Source: Aplectana chamaeleonis
Taxonomy: Eukaryota; Nematoda; Chromadorea; Rhabditida; Cosmocercidae
Direction: 5' to 3'
Assembly: GCA_029168955.1 (NCBI GenBank)
Contig: JAPDOI010001431.1
Location: 117,116-181,115, forward strand
Length of the DNA stretch: 64,000 nucleotides
The notes beneath the pieces are model-generated. The model saw only the letters and a program-made list of their open reading frames with translations, did not search any database and was not told the DNA's origin. The translations under genes were made by a program, and so were the position numbers. The first letter of the stretch is position 1; every line of letters starts with the position of its first letter. This document shows positions 10,776-21,120 of this stretch, one piece after another.

Positions 10776-11950
10776 AATTCTATCTTTCATTCCTTTTCAA
10801 TTCGATCCGTGAAAATATTCCGGTTGCTACTTTGAAAGTTGTTATTGATATTTTTCGAGTAATACTCAAGGGAAATCATGCATAGTACAAATGATCTTAA
10901 TACCCGAATGAATGGGATGAATTCCCGAAAAAGCCAATAATTTGCGTTCCGAATGTTTCTTATATGTGAAAAAAGTGAATAGTTCCTCTACCTTAGGAAA
11001 AGGATCGTAAGAACCAGGTAGAAAAATCAGATTCAGGTCAAGGCACGTAACAAACCGCCTGACTCCGAGATGTCGCGCCCCATTGCTAATCAGCGCCCCG
11101 CTGCTGTTGAGTGGTGGCCAGCAGCGGCCGAAATTATTTGCAACGCTAAGCACAACTCCGTCTTTATTCCTTCTTCTATCTTCCAACTATTCAACTATTC
11201 CTTTTAACTGATGTTTCTTTCCTACACGAAATGTTCATTTTCTTACAGGTACGCTAGTTTTGATTAAGTCTTTATTCATTTATGAGAAGCATTTGCTTTT
11301 TTGCCTGACATAAGAACGTAGCTTTTTTTATTGGAAGTTGCGCATCAAGTGTTAGAACTTTTCCTCTTTGGTTCGCATCTTAGTTGTCCGTAAGGGAAAT
11401 GTCTGTTCTAACAGATAGTGTAAGTAGTTATTTTTACGACGGGTTTGTACCGATTTTGGGTAGAAGAAAAATGGCGTTGGAAAGGGCCTCCATTCCATTT
11501 CCCCAAGAAACAAACAAAATGAATCGAATCGGAAAAAAGTACCACACTATCGTGTAAATGAAAAGTGAAAAATTCAGATTTGGCAGACAATTAAACCGAC
11601 GTCAAGATTTTGAAAATTTCCTTTGAAAATTTCCAAATTTCGCGCACTAATATTTTGACGTCCGACAGCTCACTCTCGGCAGTTTAGGATAGAAAAATTG
11701 ATAAAGGGGACAATACAATAATAATAGCTTGAAATTTTTATTGTCAAACGAGGCTCCGAAATCTGCAAAAGTTCACGAAAGCTTCCGAGAAAATGGTCCC
11801 GAAAAATCGTGAAATTCCTTCTTGGACTTTTGATCTGGTGAGCTTTTGGTGCATAGCACGTTTCGCGAACTTTTGCAGATCTTGTAGCCTCTTCTGACAA
11901 AAAAGTTCAATCTGCAATGATGCTCCGCGATATCAGTATTCTTACAAATA
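10776..11950. other. Interior of the 4.5-kb element, no gene
   Basis: Mixed AT-rich DNA. Short open frames (for example 10866-11186 on the minus strand, 106 codons) show no transposase catalytic motif or other known domain. GTTCACGAAAGC near 11771 and CGCGAACTTTTGCAGATC near 11864 share an inverted CTGCAAAAG pair, a weak local inverted repeat. Confidence 0.35.
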
Positions 11951-11952
11951 AA

Positions 11953-12184
11953 GGGCTCTGCAGAGTGGCACCGCTGCGAGATTCGCAGCGGCAGGACAAT
12001 GATGAGCAATGGGGCTCTCCACGCAGCGGGCGACACCGGCGACGTGTCGGGCGAGGCTGGCGACGTGGTGACCTCGCAAAGTGTCTTCGCCGCCGCGACG
12101 AGTGACGCCCGCAGCGACGCCGCCAGCGAACAGCGGCAAGAAATGGTTAGGACCATTTCCGCCACCGGCGAGAAGTGCCGCAGT
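11953..12184. mobile_element. GC-rich element end with CTCTGCAGAG terminus (family G)
   Basis: The block starts GGGCTCTGCAGAGTGGCACC directly after ATAAA and is strongly GC-rich to about 12184. The same terminus is seen inverted at 12866-12885 and, as a variant, at the right end of 25243-25492. It may be one short element, or the left end of a 933-bp element ending at 12885 (see the partner entry). The open frames on both strands here are GC artefacts. Confidence 0.5.
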
Positions 12185-12460
12185 CGATCGATTCGATTTC
12201 TTTTTCTTCGTTAATTCGTCCATTCGATCGCCTCACCACATTCTGCCTGGATTTCATTGAAAACAAAAAAAATTGGTGGAACATGCTCGAAAAATGTATA
12301 CTTTTCCAGATTTATTACAGTTTCAATGCCTTAAAGGTTCTCTATTTTTATTTTATTGTGATCTTTCTATTTAGCTGTACATCTTTGCGAACGTAACAAA
12401 TTGAAGTCTGTTTGCGGTGACACGGGAAAAAATATGCTGAACAGCACATTTTTTTTACTT

Positions 12461-12610
12461 AACGTCGGCATGGATCGTGAAGAGACTTTGCGTGCACTGT
12501 TGAAGGTTGGCGCAATCCCGGTGCCATATGCTATAACACAGGTGCACCGAGTTTGGGCCATTCAACAGTGAACGCGAAGTCTCTTCACGATCCATGCCGA
12601 TGATACGTTC
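12461..12610. mobile_element. 150-bp foldback MITE
   Basis: TCGGCATGGATCGTGAAGAG at 12465 recurs inverted, ending at 12602; the match continues through the CACTGTTGAA block with two differences over about 42 bp. The outer AACGT and ACGTT also pair if a 5-base insertion is allowed. It lies between the two GC-rich family-G blocks and may be nested within them. Confidence 0.65.
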
Positions 12611-12729
12611 AGTTCTCTGTTTTTCTCTCTTTTTGTTTACTTTTCACGAAAACCAGAGTGCCATTCCTGAAACACTTATACCACCCAAAATGCAATGAAA
12701 ACAGGTTACAGGAAATTTTGACGTCGAAT

Positions 12730-12885
12730 AAGGGAGGTTGTACGCAATGGAAGAACAACGTGGCCGGCGGCGGCATCGCGGCAATTCTGCGAGGTCTTGG
12801 TGCCCAACGCTGCGTCAGGTTTTGTTCCCACCCCAAACCTCTCGCTCGGCGGCGTGCCACCTGTCGCTGCAACTCTGCAGAGCCC
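12730..12885. mobile_element. GC-rich element end with CTCTGCAGAG terminus (family G), inverted
   Basis: The block ends TGCAACTCTGCAGAGCCC, the inverse of the terminus at 11953, and is followed by TTAAT. Inside, GTGCCACC occurs close to the end, as at the other terminus. Together the two blocks could be the ends of a single 933-bp element (11953-12885) whose AT-rich middle was later invaded by the foldback at 12461-12610. Confidence 0.45.
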
Positions 12886-14106
12886 TTAATAATTGCACTA
12901 ATTTTTTCCATTCTTTGTTGATAATCGAAATGCCCGTGGTCTTCTCAAAACATCCGCGTTTTTTTGAAGTTGCGCACAGTGTTCCAAAAACTTCATAGTC
13001 CCGGTCGCTCAGAAGGAAGTGATTTCCTACTTTAGATAGCGCGATTATTTTTTATGCACTTAATATTTTATTCATTTTCGGGTAAATTAAGTTTCTTTTC
13101 GATGTTAATTTTATGGACCTGAAATTGATGAAGAATGAGTCGAGCAAAAATCATCTAGAACAAAAATCTCCATTTCGAGCAAACGGCAACTTGACGCCAA
13201 AACATTATATTTCGGACCCTGTTGAAAAAAGCTACAAAAAATAAAAAATGAAAACCCATGCTGGGCTACGAAATAGGTTTTCTACGCGTTACGAAGTATA
13301 AATGCTCATATAAAGTTCTGGGAGCCGAGTTGCGACAGTGATAGGGTATAAAGAGCAACTACGAAGCTTTTAGCTGCTTTCTATTTCCTATTATCGCTGG
13401 AACTCGCAGCCCTCAGAACTCTATACGGATGCTGAATCGTTGCTTGAATGAACTTTTTGAGACGTTGGCAAGACTTCTTCTGTTTTTTTCGCTTTGCTTT
13501 CGATAACTTTAAGCTTACAGTCCTTATCACAATGAACTCCGCACACTGGCCAGAAATCTGTGCATTTTGAAACAGAGCGCTTTCTATCACAAAAGAAACT
13601 GTTGAATTTTTTTTTTCGACTAGCCGTGATGTACACATTTATGTTTACTCGTTAAAATCTAGGTCAGTTTTGATGTCATTTACATAATCTCTTGACGCTC
13701 ATCCTCTCCTCCCCCTCAAGTTGAAATCCAACACGGTTGCGTCATTTTGACATTTCACGGGTGTTGTCACGGTGGATTTGAAGTCGTGAGACACCAATGA
13801 TTTGTTGAAGATGAACCAGCCCCCATCTGTTGTCTGCATTATCACACCATGCCATTATCATGACTAAATTCTTTCTCATCATCTTTCTTTTTCTTCTCTG
13901 CATGACTGTTTACATATGGTGGTCGACGCGGAGTGGTCCTTCATATAGGTATTTTCTGCCGATCACGTAGACTGGACGCCACATGCAGAGACACGCAGAG
14001 ACCCGAACTTCTCGGGGATACGTCTGCTTGTAAGTCAAACGCGGAAACGACAGGAATAATCACGGAAACGTGGGGAGCTTCTGATCTGACAGTGTATCAA
14101 TCAGAA
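12886..14106. other. Non-coding interior of the 4.5-kb element
   Basis: AT-rich unique DNA. The sequence GCAGAGACACGCAGAGACCC at 13985-14004 resembles a nematode promoter-associated motif but stands alone. I see no gene. Confidence 0.35.
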
Positions 14107-14640
14107 TAAATCGCGGGAGCTTGCGGACCGACCGTGGATAAACCTTGATCAACCGCACGAACTTGTGCGCCAACCGCGTGACCTTCAGCACTGACGGTGG
14201 GGTCTTCTCGACCGACCGCGGGAGCTAGCGGGCTGACCTTGGTTAAATTCGGACCCACCGCGAGGCTTTCAGGACTGAGAGCGGTGCTTTCTGGACCGAC
14301 CGCGGGAGCTGGCGGGCTGACCGTGGTTAAATTCAGACCAACCGTGGGACATTCCGGACTGACAGCGGTGCTTTCTGGGCTGACCGCGGGGGTTCGCGTG
14401 CTGACCGCGGTAGCTTGCGTACTGACCGCGGGAGCTCGCGGACTGACCGCGGGAGCTCGCGGGCTGACCGCGGGAGCTCGCGGGCTGACCGCGGGAGCTC
14501 GCGGGCTGACCGAGGGAGCTCGCGGGCTAACCGCGGGAGCTCGCGGGCTGACCGCGGGAGCTCGCGGACTGACCGCGGGAGCTAGCGGGCTGACCGCGGG
14601 AGCTTGCGGACTGACCGCGTGAGTTTGCGGACTGACCGCG
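14107..14640. repeat. 21-bp GC-rich minisatellite with 84-bp higher-order part
   Basis: The unit is CTGACCGCGGGAGCTCGCGG plus one base. From about 14379 on it repeats as near-identical 21-mers. Upstream, two successive 84-bp blocks (landmark ACCGACCGCGGGAGCT at 14211 and 14295, with TTAAATTC and GCGGTGCTTTCTG in each) show that four 21-mers diverged and were then amplified together. Because 21 is divisible by three, an open frame of 141 codons with a seven-residue repeat (TAGARGL) exists at 14197-14622. I treat it as a by-product since there is no exon context and the sequence lies in the end of a mobile element. Confidence 0.85.
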
Positions 14641-14718
14641 AGCGGAAACCGGTTCGACCAACGCCCATCCCGGTGGCGGTCCGCTATTTGCGCGCGGTCA
14701 GGTTTTCACTTTGTCCGA

Positions 14719-15779
14719 GATCTCCGCCTCCTTCTCAACCTTGCCCGAAATATTCGGGCCGGCTGTACATGTGAGCTCTAGGACAGTTTATAGAATTTGG
14801 CTTGTTTAAAAATGGAAAAGAAAACTTTACGACGCACTTTTCCGCGGCAATCCTGAGAAAAACAATTTTCTCTCATCGATCTGTGGTTTGCCCTAAGAAT
14901 CAAGGCGGGAGGCTCGGTAGTGAATTTATGCGGAATCGGAGAATCTCTATATTTTGAGTAGGATGTCTTCTTTCCGAAGCACTAGAGCATGACTTGTTCA
15001 ATGCAGCTGTGACTGAGGCTTGAAACAAAGCCGACGCCGACAACCTTCGTGCCACAGCGCCTTCAGACGAGAAGCGACATCGATCTTGTAGGAACGGCCA
15101 AGAAGAAGACCTTGAGCATACTTAGGGGAAAACTGGGTGTATTCTTGAGTGTTCGAGAATGAGTTAGCTAATCCAGACTTGTGCGTTAGTAAATTTCCCC
15201 GGCAATTTCAAAAGCGGAACCTTATTACTAGTCATGCTTTAAATCCACCAACTAGCTGGTTTTCGGGCTACTCATCTCGGCCACCGTTGATCGATACAGC
15301 AGAAGTCTGCGAATATATTTTCCCGCGGTGATAATGACCCTTCACAGTTACTGTGACTGATTATCACCGAAACGATAGATTTGATTTTTGGTTTTTTTTC
15401 TGCTTCTCGACCGAGCCTTCCGGAAGCAGGAAAGGGGATGAAATTACCAAAAACAATTCAGAAAACTTCACAGACCCTTGGTTGCAGTGTAATCAATGGA
15501 TTATACCGGATTAATACTCCCAGCGATTCGCGATCGCGACAGTGGATATCGGGCATATCGAATTTCGATCGTACTGGTTGATAAACATTGCGCCGCATGG
15601 TCCGTCACGTGAAGCATGAACCCGGCCTTAGGCCGAGATCATACTTCTTGCGACAGCGAATGCATCTCAGGCATATCGATTTCGGTCGATATTGATGAAA
15701 CTCTTGAAACTACGGAATAAATGAGTTATTTCAGAAATAGTTTTTTTGAAATTTCCGAGGGAATGAGTAAACACAATAA
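14719..15779. other. Unique intergenic DNA with one strong hairpin
   Basis: No gene is seen. At 15326-15369 a 10-bp perfect outer stem (CGGTGATAAT with ATTATCACCG) encloses a 5-bp inner stem (CACAG with CTGTG, 3-base loop). Short open frames (15149-15331, 15381-15581) have no known motif. Confidence 0.4.
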
Positions 15780-16394
15780 CTCTGCCAGCGCGTAGCTAGA
15801 TGCCTAACACAGAAGTCGAAGATGCCCAGAGCTTAGGAGGCATCTAGTCTAATTTTGACACGAGAATTTACTACGGAAAGTTAAGCATCAATTGGTGAAA
15901 TTTTAGCTACATCGCCCGCATATTCTACGTGAATTCTCGCTACAGCCCTCGGTCGATCGACCCAATCGGTCCCCATTCGTACTAAAAAGGCGATCCCATC
16001 TGCGATCGACCGCAACGCCTTTTCTTCCCCACGGCATGCACCCTGCCAGCGGCCAAAAATATCATCGGTATGGAGAGCGAAACGGGGCACCCCCCACGAC
16101 CAGCCACAGAGTGGTAAGTAGTCACTCCGTGAGTTGACTGGGCCAACAGTGCTTGAACGGCATCCCTGCGTTCCGCGTAGCCAGCGCGGGTTTGAGATCG
16201 CATTTGAACACAGGCTGTCGTTAAATCCGTGGATTCTCGCTTAGAATACGCGTAGAATTTTTCCCCTTGTACCCGCGCCACAATAATATGCGGGTTTTGG
16301 CTATCATAGCTAAAACCCGTGAATTTTCGCAACATGGAATGGGGCGGCGTTACAGGCCGCGCCCTCGGAGGCGTCTAGCTACGCGTTGGCAGAG
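15780..16394. mobile_element. 615-bp element with 26-bp inverted ends
   Basis: The ends CTCTGCCAGCGCGTAGCTAG (15780 onward) and the inverse of 16369-16394 agree at 24 of 26 positions. A small inner palindrome repeats CTAGATGCCT at 15796 with its inverse at 15838-15847. The element is GC-richer than its flanks. Unlike the other short elements here, it contains an open frame that nearly fills it (see next entry). No target duplication is clear. Confidence 0.7.
15881..16335 (-). pseudogene. Frame-interrupted ORF filling the 615-bp element
   Basis: On the minus strand an ATG at 16335, about 35 bp inside the right inverted end, opens a frame that continues to a run of six G residues (about 16086-16091 on the plus strand as CCCCCC). 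There the frame must shift by one base to continue into a second frame (residues MPRFALHTDDIFGRWQG) that runs to a stop at 15881. The two parts together would make about 150 residues. Composition is protein-like (mixed charged and hydrophobic residues, no low complexity) and the frame is bounded by the inverted ends. I do not recognise the family. It may be a captured gene fragment, an element-encoded small protein with a real or sequencing frameshift, or chance. Confidence 0.3.
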
Positions 16395-17345
16395 AAGGCC
16401 TGCTCAAATTTTCTATGTAGATGGTCCTTCATGAGTAAAGTCTTTGAAATTCACGGTAGAAGTGAATACATTCGCATAGGTCGGCTTATTTGTATTAGTG
16501 AATACATGAGGAAGCATGCTCTCTTTTTGGATAGAAGTTGTAGATTTCCTCCAAATAATCTAGAAAATATTCAAAATTTAGAGTGGTTTTCCAATAATTG
16601 GCTAGTATTGTTGGACAGTTTCTTTGGTGGCTCATATCGTGATATGAACTTGGCCGAATATTCGGAAAATAATATTTCGACTTTCCGAATGAACTGAATA
16701 CTCAAAAAACCGTACGATTTCAATTCCCCAACTTATCAAAAAAAAACCGAAAACGATTGATTCATTCTTTCAAATGAACTGAAAACTCGCGAAAACAATC
16801 AATATAATTACCCTAATAAATGAATACACTAGAAAGAGGCAGCACCATGCTCATTTTTGGATGAATCAATAAATTCGGAAACCTCTAGAAATTAATTCGA
16901 CCAGACATCTTTATTTGAAGAATCTCTGGAAAAATCATCCGATTGTTCAAGTGAGTGTTCGAATTCTAAACAATTTTCTAACAAATCACGAGTACCATAA
17001 AACAATATCTACTGTTGTTGAGTTCAACGGCATTGTGCCGTGAAACTGGCCGAATATTCGGAATAATGGATCATTCGAATTTTCACATAATGTGGACATT
17101 TGAAAAAAGCTGACCAGAATTAATCGAAAAAATCTAAAAAATCAGACAATTCCATTTTCCGAATTGACTCAATACTCGAGAAAACGAATTGAATGATTTT
17201 TTTGTGTGAATCGCATACTCGAATTGTGCTAACAATATTCAAATAAGTATTCCATTCTGTCTCGATTCTTCTGACATCTATGATTGGAATTCAGACTTTT
17301 GGTGGAGAATTCACCTCTCAGGTTCAACAACTCTCCTGATCAGGG
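16395..17345. repeat. AT-rich block with two diverged copies of a ~400-bp unit
   Basis: The phrase TGGCCGAATATTCGGAA occurs at 16652 and 17049 (about 397 bp apart), each followed by TTCCGAATTGACTCAATACTC-like sequence (16682, 17157). The two copies are heavily diverged. The intervening DNA is AT-rich with many TTCGAA and AATTCG words. Nothing coding is supported; the 103-codon frame 16386-16697 overlaps the repeat. Confidence 0.4.
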
Positions 17346-17365
17346 GTGTGCGGCGAAGGAATTCG

Positions 17366-17440
17366 AAATTTCGGCAAACGGCAACGGAAACGGCAAACCC
17401 CCAAAATGACCGGCAAACGGCAAAACGGCAAACGGCAAAA
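17366..17440. repeat. CGGCAAA low-complexity run
   Basis: CGGCAAACGGCAA and close variants occur about seven times with irregular spacing. Runs of this type are common in Caenorhabditis intergenic and intronic DNA, which is one of the hints to the host lineage. Confidence 0.7.
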
Positions 17441-17732
17441 TCTGTTTTGTGCTATAATACACCAACATTTGCTCAGTCATGTGGTATTCCATGTAATATC
17501 TGACAGTTATCATGTGCCTGGCATTTCAATAGCCTTTACAGGAAGAAAATCCCATTTATCAAAAGCTACCTGATAGTCTCAGGTGATCAGTAGTCACTGT
17601 CATGATCAACAGGGCTGTAAGCTTGTCCATCGTCCGAGACAATTATGTTGGTTCCTCCGCTTCAATTGAAGTTTTAATGCTATAAATCCAAAGGATGGGC
17701 AGTGAAAAATGTGATAGACCCGCGAAGTTTTT

Positions 17733-18213
17733 TTAAGGCAGCAGACACGCTCGAAAAAGTTGTTGAGATAACTACGTTTCTGAAGTCGCATGGCTCCTAG
17801 TAGACTGCACACGCCGTTGGAAGCGTCAAAAACGAGTCAAAACTACTTAAATTTAGCAATGCAAATCGAAAAATTTCTGCAACCCCGCCCCAAAATACAA
17901 ACTCGTCCAGATTGATAGTACTAATACGGTCCCTTTGGCTGGTTTTTGATGCTTCCAACGAAGTTAAAGTTCCAGTACGGGCTGTAAGAGTATATCGGAT
18001 TCTCTATGTCAACCGCTTTGTTGCAAATATTCGCTGTTTCAACCGCGCGCCGTAAAACTCGTCCACTTTCACCTGGAAACAGAATAACCGTTATTCCTCT
18101 ATTTCCACACAGTTTTCGTTCGTTTTTTCGTCAGTTCCCAATACAACCAGCTCCAACCTTTGATTTATGTCATAAAATCGATACCATTCTTGAGCGTGTC
18201 TGCTGCCTTTGAA
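17733..18213. mobile_element. TTAA-ended element (family A), copy 2, in left arm
   Basis: It begins TTAAGGCAGCAGACACGCTC and ends with the inverse GAGCGTGTCTGCTGCC TTTGAA (the right TTAA has become TTGA). At 481 bp it is homologous along its length to copy 1 at 1766-2258. The matching right-arm copy is at 22789-23270. Confidence 0.75.
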
Positions 18214-19871
18214 GGGGGCTAGCGTGTCCCAGCCTAGTCGATCCCGGGACGAACAGCAAACTATAAGCGAGCTTGACGCGATGGGAGTGTGCGCTGGCCC
18301 AAAGAATGTGGCCGATATCGGTACGACATTCATGTGCAAATACGCGATGATTGGTCCATTGATGGCGGAAGACAGTGCACACCGCGATCAGCAGCGCGCG
18401 GCTTAGGTTATAACGGGACTCACTCACAATTATCACTGTTAGAGTAACAAGTATGTAGTAGGCTCGAGGCTTTTTATTTCGCTCACTCCAAATGGCGATT
18501 TAATGGTTTCCCTTATGAGGCTACAATAGTGGATTGAGACTAGTCTAGTTGAATGCAGTGCTCGCGATAAAAAACAGAATTCGAATTTTGATTGAAATTC
18601 AAGAGCTTCAAGGGACACGTCGATCGAATGTCTGCCATTGGGCGCTTCCCTTGCTGCGTACTCGGCCTGCAAGCCGGAACGAGGTCCATTACCACAACAA
18701 TGTTGGCCAAAAGCGAGCATTAAATAGCTCTATACGCTTCCAAAACTCGAATATGGTGTGCCTGCTCCACCCACTTCCCCTGTGGCTGCCGAGGACGTGG
18801 GTGGGGCGAGCACACAACGTTAAAATTTCGGGGCCGTATATTGCTATTGATTGCTTGTTTAAGCCGGTTTTCGACACCGCTGCTGCAATGGGTCTCGGAC
18901 CCTTCGGTTTTTGCCTCTAAAGATTTTTCATTTTTTTCATATTTGCACCATTTCTTGACAGACTCAGCTCTGCCAGTCTACCCTTCCTTTCAGCTAATGA
19001 TCTTGAAATCGAAAAGAAATTATTCAACACTGTTTTTAATGACCGCTGTGCACATTGCTCAATTTCAAGAAAGCCGGACAAGGTATATGCAGAATTAATC
19101 AACTTCCTATTCCAATCATTACCATCAGCCCACCAACCGATAAGAGTACCGAATTACACGAGTTCTCAGTTGGTTCATATGTCCAAAAAAAGCTGCTTTT
19201 ACGCTACAACTTTGATCACGTTTGGTTTTGTAATCTTAGAACTTTCAGGAATCGGAATGCTTCTGGAAAAGGGTTTTTTTCGCAATTTCGGCATTTCGAA
19301 GGGGTAAAGAAATTGATGATTCGAATGAAAAGAGGCTCCCAAAGAACTTAGAAATCGAACGAACGGCTCTGTTTACCTAGTCAAGATGCACTCATCAGAT
19401 ACCGATTGAATGGGTACAATTATTTATTTATTTATTTATTTTAGCCTTAACATACTTTAGCATCTCAATCATGAACGGACTATATGAGCCGTGACAGGCT
19501 ATTTAGAGAGAAAAAAAACAAGCTTAGTAGTAAAACATCATGCTTCATAGGCGCAGTCAACTAAGCTTTAATTGTGCTTTAATTACTTTTTTAGAAAATT
19601 TTACTCAAAATGATGGATTGATTCCTATGTTGGACTTTTTGATCCACAATTGCTGCAAACCCATTGGCTGCATTTGCGCTCTACTACCCCCTGAGCACGC
19701 AACTGGATAAACCATTCCCGGGCGGGCTCTGTATCTGAAAAGCCACTTTAAACTGGTACGCACCCAGGGCGATTGCAAAGGAAGGAGGCAAGCAAGCAGA
19801 TAAGCAGCAGTGAAAATGTCCGATGTTTGCTGAGATAGCATAAAACAAATCATGCCGTAAATTTAATAAGC
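18214..19871. other. Rest of left arm: unique DNA with a 60-nt hairpin
   Basis: GTGTGCCTGCTCCACCCAC (18756-18774) pairs with 18797-18815 at 16 of 19 positions, giving a GC-rich stem with a 22-nt loop. A (TTTA)n run lies at about 19420-19442. Open frames on both strands (18209-18406, 18549-18920, 18439-18720, 19605-19853) reappear in the right arm simply because the DNA is duplicated; that is not evidence of coding selection. None resembles a known domain. Confidence 0.5.
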
Positions 19872-20799
19872 ATTGTTGAGGCACATCATAATGACAGCAT
19901 ATTAACCACTGAGCGCGACAAGGAAAAGAAAAAAATACCAATTAAACTCCAGCATTGAAAAACACATGGGTGAATATTTAAAAAATAGTGATATAGGAAC
20001 AGAAATTAGTAAGGCGACCATCTCATGCAATTCAATGCTGTCCGTGACGTAGTGGATCCCTCGATCTCGCGAAAGCCGACGGCGATATCATCGAAGACGC
20101 TTAAGACTGGATCAAAAATAAAAATGTAGAAAAAACATTCCAGAACAAGAACTTTCCAGAAAACAGTTCGCCATTAGAGTATATCAAACGAATAATATCG
20201 ATTTTTCCGAATAAATCTACTTTTCTCTTCATGATCAGAATGGTTTCAACAGCACTTGTTATCACACTTTAGGGTAAGTGAAAGGTTCTCATATTTGATT
20301 AAAAGAATGGAGCTTCGTCTATTCATTAACATGCCACAGCCGATTAATTGAGTTTTTATTCGAATATTCGAATAATCGAATAAATGGTTATAGCGATTTT
20401 GTGATTGGACAGAAATTTACTTTTTCATCAATAATGGAAACCTTGCCCCTCACGTAATGTTTGATACCAAGGGCAGTTAAAGCCATCTCGTCTCTGAGAA
20501 AATATAAGAGTTAATTGGAAAATCGATATTATTCGGTGCAACACTCTATTCGCCATTGAGCAAACCATCACTGTTTATCCTCTAATGATTCGCTATTAAG
20601 CATTTTTATTAATCATTCGAAGATCAGAGTATTTGCTGGCCATTGAGCAATTGGCCGACCAATGAGCCTAGTCAAAAGACCATTATCGGCGACACCGTGT
20701 GATCGCGCGCCAGTGCCAGCCGCATAAAAGACGGCTGGCACAGCGCTGACCAGACTGCATCACCTACTCAGAGGTTCTGAGTCAAGTTAAATGTCACTT
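19872..20799. other. Loop of the inverted repeat, unique part
   Basis: AT-rich unique DNA without a gene. A perfect 10-bp stem GTGCCAGCCG (20713-20722) with CGGCTGGCAC (20732-20741) and a 9-nt loop, followed by ACTCAG/CTGAGT (20764-20781), sits just before the minisatellite. Confidence 0.5.
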
Positions 20800-21120
20800 T
20801 AAAGTAAGTTACTTGAAGTCTTCATGTAACTTACATTTATGTCACAAGTAACTTACTTAATGTCACACGTAACTTACTTCGCACAAGTCGCAAGTAACTT
20901 ACTTTTATGTCACAACTAACTTACTTTTAGCACACAAGTAACTTACTTTTAGTAGACAAGTAACTTACTTTTAGCATACAAGTAACTTCCTTGTAGCATG
21001 CAAGTAACTTACTTCTAGCATACAAGTAACTTACCTTTAGCATACAAGCAACTTACTTCTAGCATACAAGTAACTTACTTCTAGCAAACAAGTAACTTAC
21101 TTTTGGCATACTTTTGGCAT
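20800..21120. repeat. 22-bp minisatellite (AAGTAACTTACTT core)
   Basis: About fourteen units of the type CAAGTAACTTACTTTTAGCA plus two bases. The first units (20800-20900) are irregular, and those from 20930 on are a regular 22-bp tandem series. It ends a few bases before the right arm of the inverted repeat begins at 21125. Confidence 0.85.

Noticed and set aside
11942..12223. GC-rich open frames on both strands
   Set aside because: They lie in the GC-rich end of a family-G element and are open in several frames at once.
14197..14622. 141-codon frame with a seven-residue repeat
   Set aside because: It follows directly from a 21-bp minisatellite in the end of a mobile element. No start context, splice sites or non-repetitive domain supports a gene.
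18439..18920. Open frames conserved between 18.2-19.9 kb and 21.1-22.8 kb
   Set aside because: Conservation is fully explained by the inverted duplication; frames are open on both strands and match no known family.
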